Shown here: positions 55,544-64,000 of the stretch, piece after piece
How positions within the stretch are numbered: position 1 is the first letter of the stretch
Layout: each line of letters begins with the position of its first letter
Position numbers and translations under genes: made by a program
The notes under the pieces: generated by a model
Databases searched by the model: none
What the model was told of the DNA's origin: nothing
The model's input: only the letters and a program-made list of their open reading frames with translations
Assembly: GCA_037178625.1 (NCBI GenBank)
Contig: CM074129.1
Location: 2,480,001 to 2,544,000 of the forward strand
Direction of reading: 5' to 3'
From: Skeletonema tropicum
Lineage: Eukaryota > Bacillariophyta > Thalassiosirophyceae > Thalassiosirales > Thalassiosiraceae
Length of the DNA stretch: 64,000 nt

Positions 55544-55802
55544 TTTTCCTCGTGCCTGCGGAAAAACTCCTGGCGCCTCGATTGCGTATTCACTGTGGCT
55601 GAGAGATGAGGTAAACGAGATCACTATGGAAAACGACAAATGTACAACACTAGACACTAGGGCTAGATGGTAGTATATAGGGACTCCACAAATTTGCACG
55701 CCAAATTGGTGTATGTCCTAGTACTACTTATGCTACGGGGTCTTAGTTTGGTATAACTAAAGACTCCCCGCAAGTGTCAACACAGTTGTCGTGTAAACAC
55801 TC
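55544..55802. repeat. 259-bp direct repeat, copy 2
   Basis: Same length and sequence as 54959-55217, with 326 bp between copies. The ends are not TG...CA and I see no target duplication, so this is not a clear LTR pair. Confidence 0.85.
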
Positions 55803-58800
55803 CACACAGATGTGAGCGAAAACTTGTGCAACGCACGAAGAACGCGGTGTGCTACAATCAAGTTCGTGAACTGTGAATGGAGTGCGTCGTGTCTCAGCCA
55901 TTGTGTATACGCAAACATGTGTGCAAAAAGAAAAAAGAAAGATGGGAAATATCATCGTAATGTCCCATTTCTTCATGGCTAAATAGGAGACATTCTGATC
56001 AAAGTTTGCAAGTTTGATGATAAGCCAGCCCAATTCCAACATCAGGGTTGGTACTGGTACAGTAGTATGGTGCTTGAGTTTGAGTATAGGTATTTTAGGT
56101 ATTCCTAAGGATGAACCCGGAAAGAATTTCCTTGCCACATCACGTCCGTGTTCATGAAAGAGCACTGATGCTGTAGGGTTAAGAGAGAGTAAGCTAAATT
56201 TCTTTTTCTTTCTGATGTCGACTTTGCGATTTGTCGCATGTATTTATAGACATTGATATTGTTGAGTTCAGTTTTAGATATATGTCGTTTCCATTTCTGT
56301 TTCTGTAACAGACTGGGAGATTAGGAAGTTATCGGAGCATTGTTTTGCTCTGTGGGGTGTGGTCAATTCTGAAAGCAGCTCTAACCTGGCACTCTCGTGT
56401 TGTTAATTGTAGATAATTTCGCCCCTGGAGGGCCAACCATGACGTACTTTAAGATTTCCGTTAATTTTTTATTGTTAGGGTTAGGGTCTGAAAAGACTTG
56501 CTTAAATTCTCCATAGTATGTGAATGTTTTGGCCATATTCGGCTAGTCTTGGCGTTGGTCCCAGATATCTTTATTACAATAGACAATAGCACTAATAGCA
56601 AAATCAGTGATACGATAGCGATAGCGATAGTGGATCAGATGCACTAGATGTTGGATTTCTTGTCAGAATTGAAGGTGAAGGTGAAAGGGTTGGGTTTGGA
56701 AGGTTATGTAATTGGGAAAGTTCAATAGAGCAGCTTCAATGTATCCCAGAATAGGCAGAGTTGAGTAGTATATTCTCTGACACGATAGTTGTCCAGGGGC
56801 AGGGATAGAGCATTGGACGCACAGCTCTTGGCTCGGTTGAAAGAGAGGCAGTTCCTTAAGATTATGGGTAATCTGGTTGTAAAGGTAAAGGATGTTCCTT
56901 TTTGTTGTTTGAGACGTGATGCTGGTACTGGATCAGCAATATAAAGTTTTCATCTTCTGAATACTTGGCGTTGTCGTTGTTTCCAAGTCCAAGGAAAAAT
57001 CAATGCCAATAGGTAAATGTATGAGTATGAGTAGGAAGCATGGGGAAAGTTCATGGGGGGCGTGGACTAAGTTGAATCCACTTGACTGATCTCCTGTTGT
57101 CGGCGGCATGGTTTAGGAGGATTAGGATTAGAAACGAATGTCCGTGGGTTTGGGTGTTCTTCCAAGAAGGTTGTGATTGTGAATGTGAATGCTCTGCGAT
57201 AGCTGATGATGTTTTCTACCAACCACAGTATGTTGATGTCAATTTGGTTCGAACCGACTTACCAATATGAAGCTAATCTTGCGATTCTTGATCGGGAATT
57301 CAAATTCAACATGCCAGAGATATGATATATGTGTGATTGACCTTGACGAAGGAATAAGAATAAGTCTCCTCTGACCGAGGCCGAGGCAAGAGTCAGATTA
57401 TGATTATGATTATGATATATAGCCGTCGGATCTCTGTTAAGCAAATTATTTGGCGGTTTGGCCTCGCGATATGATAGTGTGAATGCATCTTGTGCTTGAA
57501 TCAAAATCAAAATGTTTGCATTTGCAGTTGCAGTTACAGTTGCAGTTGCAGTTGCGGTTGCGGCAGTTGCAGTCAAATCATTGATCGCTGGATGTGGTAT
57601 CGTATTGAAACACTGCCAATCAATTATAGATGGAGACAGAGGCGTACTCTGGCACATTCGGTGATATAGATCACACAGGAGCAAGTCCCAGGTTATCGAC
57701 GGTTCGGTCAAACATAATATACAGCAATTTAGTATTATGTAATTCAGTACCGCTCGTCTAGCCACAAGACTTGCTGGGTATCTTTACCGAATCTCAGATA
57801 CATGTATAAGTATCTACCAGGACTTGGGTTGCAAAGAAGTTATCATGTATGTAGTTGCTGAGGAGGTCAGACACTTTTTTTAATCGATTCAAGATCTCTG
57901 TACAGCAGTCATCTTAGTGCGAATAGGTGTGCGTTGGATGCCCACATCTTGATTTTCATCCTCTCTTGGCTGGGTTGGTCTTGGATGATGATGATGATGA
58001 TGATGATGCGAGAGGTATGTTTTAGCTACAGATGCAGAGGTTGCGCTTGTTCTTAAGTAGTAGCCGGGGGGGAATTCTCTGGTGGGAGATTTTGAGTACA
58101 TATATGAGTGCGTGGTATCAGTAGCATGGGTGATGATGTTTTTTATAACATGAGATGAGGTGGAGCGGCTAGAGCTAGAGCTATAGCTATAGGTAGAGTG
58201 TGTTATTGCTTATCGCCATCGACGTTTTAGTGTATTGATGTGTGGGTTTGGGTCTGGGCAGCTGAATCTAGAAGCCGGGACCGGGAGATATTTGACATTT
58301 TCATTTGAAATATTATAATTATAATGGCAGAGTGAAAAAACACTTTGTATCGAAGCGTACGGCGGATCTGGGGTTCAACACAACCTAAAGCTAAAGCTAA
58401 AGCTGTTAATAGATAGCAACGAGATCGAGATGCGTGTCTTAGGTGTGGGTCTTGGATTAGACTTTTGACTGACTTGACTTGATGACGGAAGATTATATAC
58501 CCGGTAGAAAGCACAGAACCTGAGAGGCAGTGGCTCTGCGACTGCGTGTCTGCACAGAGCAATCGCAATCGCAATCGCAATCGCAAGAAGTGTGATTTTT
58601 GTATTTGCGTCTCCAACTCCAGCGTGAGTGTGGCTGGATCTGGAGGATGGTAATGGTAACAATCAGTCCATTTATATGTGAATATGAATGTGAATTTATT
58701 AGTATCGATGCCCGATACCAATACCAATGAATACTTGCAATTATAAGTGAAGGTCACAAACTGTATATGGAGTGGATATGTGATGTGAATGAAGAACACT

Positions 58801-61800
58801 CTACAAAAGCGAAGTCAGTTCAAATGCAGTACAAAGCAAATAGAGATAGAGTAAGGGCACAACACACGTGTCGTGGACAGCGGTTGGGGTGGTTGCTTTA
58901 GTTTTGTTGTTGTTGTCATAGGTGTCATAGTCGTAGGATTAGGATTAGCCAAAGAGAGTATACTCATCTACTAGATCTACGAACGAATACACAATTCCGG
59001 AAGTGATTCAGAAATCTGGTATTAGAAAGTTTCATGTATGGGGATGGGGGTTGAAGATCAAAGGAAATAGGTCTCAGGAATTGAGTTCGAGCTTAATGAT
59101 TCACAGGGGTAGAGATTGATGAAACTGCATATATGAATCGAAGGTTCCGAGTATAGGCGTTAATTCTTGATGACGTGGAGAGTTTTTGTTTTCGAAGATA
59201 TACTGCATTGCTCATCACTGGTTATTGATGACGAGAACGTTCGATAGGAAGATATGTGTGAGTCGCAACCATGGATGGTTTACTGTTACTGGTATAATGA
59301 TGCCCATTTGATATCCACGAGAAAGGGAAAGTATCTTGTGTATAGCGATTGTGAATGTGTTTCAGCCTCCAGATTTGTCAGGAAAAGTAATTACAGAGCG
59401 TATTTTGATTATTCTCTGATTGGTCGGGTATAGAGAATATAATCCCGATCCTGGAAAGGTTTTCATCGAATTCGAATACGATGATAGTTGGTGAGGGTGG
59501 AGATATTATGATATGGAGGTAGGGAAAGATGACTGCAAGGAGGATGTGTTCGGGTAGAGTTGTAGTTGTAGTATGACCGTATCGTAGACGTAAAAGCACG
59601 AGACCTAGACTCTCTCTATTTATAGAGAGAATAGGAATAGACGGAGAAACAATGAAATCGACAATTCAATTGAAACGAGGGGTTCTCGGCAATCCTAGTT
59701 CTGGTTCCAGTACTTGCATAGCATCTGATCAGCGGGTTGCTTGGTCAAAACCAAAACGGATGATGTACTATAATAATAGTATATCGATATAGATATATAG
59801 TGAATGATGGAAGCTTGGATTAATTGGCAATGACAATCTTGGAGTAATGTAGAGGGATGTGTGTAGGTGTTTGGTTGAATACCCGTGTGATCACTCACTC
59901 ACTCACTTGGATGCAGATTTAGCCAGATGTTGTGAATGAACGTGACCAAATCCAAATCGCGAAAGGTAGATATTTGGGATCAATAGAAGATAGAAGGTTG
60001 GCTAAGTGTATGGTCAGCCTAGCCACTTTTTGCCGATTTGTTCGTTCTCAGCCGCCACAGGGGCTAACCTACCCTTTTATAGGCTTAAAATGCTCCTCTC
60101 GTTGAGTAGACTTTGAATCCGTGGCGTCCCTTCAAAAATAAAAAAATATTTTGTTAGCCCCACTTCTAGAGCAGGATTTAAGGATAACCCCAAATGTAGC
60201 CCCTTCTCCCAATTTACCCTGGTCTTCAGCGACCAAGAACACATTCACTTCACAATGATTCCGATATTGTGTGCGGCATCACTGCGCTACATTTTGAATT
60301 CCTACGTAGGCCTATGTAGAATTTTGCGGGAACTGCATTCTCTAGTACAAACTACACGCAAACGCACTCTCATGCATGCCACTGCACACGATATAATTAA
60401 AGCTTCGATTGATCTCTTTACCATGGCCCGATGATATCATCAGTGTCAATATAATCATCTAATGCTTCATTATCCATCTTAAGGTAAAAGAATATCTTAT
60501 GTTGTCTGAGCGCCTAAGCACAATACGCTGGTTGTTACTACTGCTTAGCTCGGGCACTCTATGTATGGATGTTCGAGCCAATGATTCTTGTGTCCTGCAT
60601 TTATTGATTGTAAACACATCTACTTTCTCTTTGCACGAAGTCCCACTTGTTTTTGTACGAATGCCTTCCCCTGCCCTTTCCATTTCTGTTGCGTTTCACC
60701 TGTATTGCTCCAACACCAGTGTCCAATCATCTGATGAAACCTCTGTCCGGGTATGGTCCTCATCAGATGCACGAGATGGCACTCTAATCGATGCAGTTAA
60801 GGAATCATGCTAAAATCCATCGACCGCATCTAAAACACCGCCTGATGGTTGGAATTCTCTGTCTCGTCACAATGTTTTGCACCCAAAATAACACTTGTAA
60901 ATTCATACTTCGTGTTTGCTTTGGAAAGATGTCATCCGATGATACCAACGCCGCGCTTGATTCGACACTAATATTTTATCTTCCTCCCAATATAGTGATG
61001 GATATTCTCGATCATATCTATTTGGTTTTCATCATTTGCTGGGCTTTTTGCATCATGTGATATTGACAACATTAAAACCACGACCTTGTGCTATGCAGCA
61101 CGGACGATTGCAGCTCTTCAACATGTGTTCAATGCCATTGTACATTAACGAATTCATGACCTCCTATCTATTTACTCGATGCATCAATAAATCACTATCT
61201 ATATCGAAGGATAGTGCGATAAAGAGATCAGTTCTCATCATGGCATCATAAAATAGTCTACGTTGTGCGGTTCGGTGTTTGTTGTTGAATGAGACAGGGT
61301 GTTGGATAAAGATTAATTTGTAGCGTCTCCGTCACAACTTCTCCTCGTCGCTTTTATCTGCTGATACGAAATAAGATCATTGATCTGAATCTTTTGACTC
61401 AGGAAGCATGATGCGTTCGACGCCATTCAAATACTTCACTAAATCATTCCTTTTGATTTCGTAGTTTCCTGTCAGCCATGTCTTAGCATCAATATTTTGA
61501 GGCTTTCATCACTCCATCATTCTTCGGCACATGAGACAGAAGATGCTCCGTTTGTGACTTTCGCAACATTCATTGCAAAGGAGGGTGTATAGGGTGTAGG
61601 GCGTGTCGATAGTACCAGTCCGCATCGGCCGACCACGGAGTTAAAGAAGTACGGTAACTCACGGATTCACAGATGATTTGAGATACTATACAAAGGCAGT
61701 TTGAAAGAATGCATCTTTATGTGGTTCTGCCATCTGTGTGGAGCTCTTGAACAAGATGGAGTACATCGACGATTCGTTCTCGACACTGCTGAAGTTGTGG

Positions 61801-61840
61801 GTGATAATGCCCACGTGAATGCCCCGTCTTCCTTTCAGAT
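55803..61840. other. Gene-poor region with short hexanucleotide tandem repeats
   Basis: No ORF shows a recognisable domain; the longest (55743-56165, 57259-57765, 58227-58799, all minus strand) are low complexity or repeat-driven. Short tandem hexamers, each with a different motif, recur. Examples are gatagc (56614), ggtgaa (56671), gattat (57396), ttgcag (57521-57573), agctag/agctat (58163), aagcta (58385) and gcaatc (58559). A gat run lies at 57983-58009. Confidence 0.55.
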
Positions 61841-61842
61841 AT

Positions 61843-61913
61843 CTACGTCGGCGTTTTTTATTTTTGAACTACAAATATTGCAACGAAGCCCTCTATGAAA
61901 AACGCCGACGTAG
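61843..61913. repeat. Perfect 16-bp inverted repeat (hairpin)
   Basis: CTACGTCGGCGTTTTT (61843-61858) and AAAAACGCCGACGTAG (61898-61913) are exact reverse complements around a 39-bp AT-rich loop. It could be a cruciform, a small element end pair, or a structured RNA. Confidence 0.8.
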
Positions 61914-62230
61914 CTTTTCAATACGAAGGACTTGTTAATAGTAGTTGGCATGGGGACGCCGTCACATCATGGTGTTGTGCAACTTTTGTTGTGGTGAGTG
62001 GTGGTGATGAAAATCGGGCGGCCCAGCGGGGATGCCCGATTCGTGGTTCTACAAAAATCACAAATTGGACGACCATCTCTTTCTCGGGATAAAATGGGGT
62101 TATTACGTAGGAGCATACTAATTCCTACAAAATTTGGACTAGGCGAGGCACAATGTAGCGTAGTGGGCAGCAGCAAGCTTCGGCTCTAAACTCCAGAGAG
62201 ACGGACTCCCAAATTCAAAAATTATCTGAC

Positions 62231-62280
62231 GAAGGAGGAGGAGGAGGAGGAGGAGGAGGAGGAGGAGGAGGAGGAGGAGA
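62231..62280. repeat. (GGA)n microsatellite
   Basis: About 15 uninterrupted GGA units follow cgaagga and end in gaaacacc. It is a purine-only strand. Confidence 0.95.
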
Positions 62281-64000
62281 AACACCGCAGCAAAATTTGA
62301 GCCCACCTCCCTCTATCCATCACCACCCTAATCAAAAGATACTACAGCTCTAATCTTCTACCGAAGCTTGGACAGCTCAGGGACGATGCGGATTTGAACT
62401 CCTCTCACTCTCAGCTTTCCATAGCTATGTTGAACATTTTCTGAGCTCAAATACTCGCTGAGAACTAACATGCTGGCTAGGGTGACCATACACTTAGCCG
62501 GTTGTGCAAAGCGCAAGCTCCCAGTGACTTGTATGCATGTATGATCGGAGTCGGAGTGAACACCTCAGCTCGCACTCACAGCAGCAGCAGCTCACGTTCA
62601 GGGTGCTGTTTGGGAAATAATTGTAATCTGGTATGGTTATGGTAGTGGTAGTGTGGGGTGTTTGATGATAAAATGGCCCGAAGCCGAAGCTGAAGCCTGA
62701 AGAACAGAGGTGTTGAAGAACAGAGGTGTTCATTCCAATTCCAATTCCAGGATGGATGCTTGTGATCAACTCGATATCGATAGGCAATATTGACTTTGAA
62801 AACCGCAGATAAACATCTTGTATAGGATATTAACCTGATCCTGATATGATGATGATAATGATACGGCAACAGCAATTGGCCAACAATCACGCAGATGTGG
62901 AGGTGAAAAAAAGGGGAGACTCCTACTCCTAGTACGAGAGTTGGGATTTAGAATACCTTGGCTATTTGGTAGTTGGGAGATAGCAAGTAAGACCGATCAC
63001 GTCGCGGAAAGCGGCCATTCCTATATATATTGCGATCAAAGGCAGTTGAGAAAATGAGTCCCTGAGACTAGGAGATAAAGAGCACAAGGATCCAAAGCAC
63101 ACCAAGCTGGTTAGGTTGCTGACCATTTTGATTTGTAGAATTCAAAAGGCAAAGTATGGCCATGTCAGTTCGGTATCTCTATCTTCGCACGGGGGTAGAC
63201 CCGGCATTAGAGTTGAAACGAGGTCGACAGGAGCGGGAAGAAGTGGGCCCAATATCGTGATGCAGACGCCACTTTGTGAATGATTGTAGTGTCGCAAATG
63301 CAAGGCGAATGGCCCCATGCAGATACACGGACCACTCGTAGAACGATTCATAAAATTTCCACTTTGTCTCTGTAGGCAGAAGACGGCCATGACCTTGACC
63401 TTGAAGTTGAAGGAAACGTCCCCCAATGTATGTACAGTCTATTTATGAAAGCCCGTGCCTTGACCTTGACAAGCGAACTGCGATGGGAAGAAGAGCATTC
63501 CGTATGTATGTATGTAAGCCATTCGATGTCGATGATGTTTTCGTTACCTGTGATGGGTAGAAAGTATCCCAGCATAAACACGCTATTTCAATGTGAGGGA
63601 ACGGGAACATCCCGCGTACGACAAAGCTGCAACGACGAAGCAACAAATTTTCAAAATCACTCTGATTTACACAGTTCAGTAAAATATTTGTGTGATGAAA
63701 CGGAATCGGTAGTAAGGGGGAAAACTTGAACTTGAGCAGTGGAGGAAAACCATCTCGAATTAAGAATGAGAAAGGGTAGACACGCCCCTGAATTTGGAAT
63801 GAGTGGAGAGGTGGACACTCCCCTTGGAGAAAAGAGTTGAAAATAGGAATAGAAACCTTGATTCTAAAGATAGTTGGACCTTGAAAGGGGGGGGTTGAGA
63901 CGCTGATTGTCGGAACCTCGGTTACCCTGAGACCTTGATCTTGATTCGATTGTAGAAGAGGTCGATGTCGATAGACCTTGATTTGATTGGAATGGGTTGT
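62281..64000. other. Gene-poor region to the window end
   Basis: No supported ORF. Hexamer repeats continue (gaagcc/gaagct at 62678, attcca at 62732-62749, ccttga near 63388, 63448 and 63932). A 16-bp direct duplication (gaagaacagaggtgtt) lies at 62700-62731. Confidence 0.5.

Noticed and set aside
54959..55802. LTR pair of a miniature retrotransposon (TRIM)
   Set aside because: The repeat ends are not TG...CA. I found no target duplication, primer-binding site or polypurine tract, so it is listed as a plain direct repeat.
55743..56165. 140-codon minus-strand ORF as a gene
   Set aside because: It overlaps the end of the 259-bp repeat, has no recognisable domain and sits in a gene-poor region where chance ORFs of this size are expected.
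57245..57262. GGTTCGAACC as a tRNA T arm
   Set aside because: It is a simple palindrome with no matching acceptor or anticodon stem on either strand.
57259..58799. Minus-strand ORFs of 168 and 190 codons as genes
   Set aside because: Their composition is driven by hexamer microsatellites (Thr-Ala runs, Leu-Arg runs) and no domain is visible.
60499..60813. 104-codon ORF with a signal-like N-terminus (MLSERLSTIRWLLLLLSSG) as a secreted protein
   Set aside because: The hydrophobic start is suggestive, but there is no family match, no partner exon and a competing antisense ORF, so it could not be supported.

Overview
The window is nuclear DNA from a photosynthetic stramenopile, most likely a centric diatom. 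Supporting evidence: compact genes with few short GT-AG introns (about 75-105 bp); a core eukaryotic gene set (THOC2, RFT1, ATG13, DCN1-like, exosome RNase PH, CEP104); a split HMG-box of a type I associate with diatoms; and an LRR pseudogene of stramenopile type. CEP104 is a ciliary-tip protein, which fits a lineage with flagellated gametes. The species is inferred, not shown.

Layout. 1-18 kb is a housekeeping block: 3' end of a hydroxyacid-oxoacid transhydrogenase, a four-helix membrane protein, a RING protein, an RRP46-like exosome subunit, CEP104, RFT1, an HMG-box protein, three-exon THOC2 and a type I membrane protein. Two truncated copies of one presequence-like fragment lie at 3.5 and 5.5 kb. 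18.4-31.3 kb is a degenerating tandem array. Each unit pairs an Rtt106-like histone chaperone (+) with a small secreted-protein gene (-). Only the first chaperone copy is intact; the others are truncated, frameshifted or fused. Two TIR elements with 8-bp target duplications interrupt the array. 31.7-39.4 kb is a segmental duplication carrying two more secreted-protein genes, a third TIR element whose empty site survives in the sister copy, and a dead non-LTR reverse transcriptase. 41.3-43.8 kb holds the largest secreted gene, with a six-copy exon array. 44.5-50.8 kb returns to housekeeping genes (DCN1-like, ATG13, a carrier-family protein). 52.5-54.8 kb encodes an unusual protein with alternating Cys clusters and SUMO-like domains. 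From about 55.8 kb to the end I find no convincing gene; the DNA is studded with short, mutually different hexanucleotide repeats.

The most interesting content is a family of seven secreted-protein loci on the minus strand (A-G, 20.4-43.8 kb). My reconstructed splice models give a shared signal peptide, and in A-F a shared acidic leader, followed by variable modules carried on exons that are almost all symmetric phase 1-1. The recurring module has four Cys (about C-x5-C-x4-7-C-x4-6-C). EGF-like modules, RS dipeptides and Ser/Pro/Lys repeats also occur. The C-terminal domain of loci E/F is strongly basic while the homologous domain of locus G is strongly acidic. This looks like an exon-shuffling system generating extracellular, possibly charge-complementary proteins. 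Their function is unknown.
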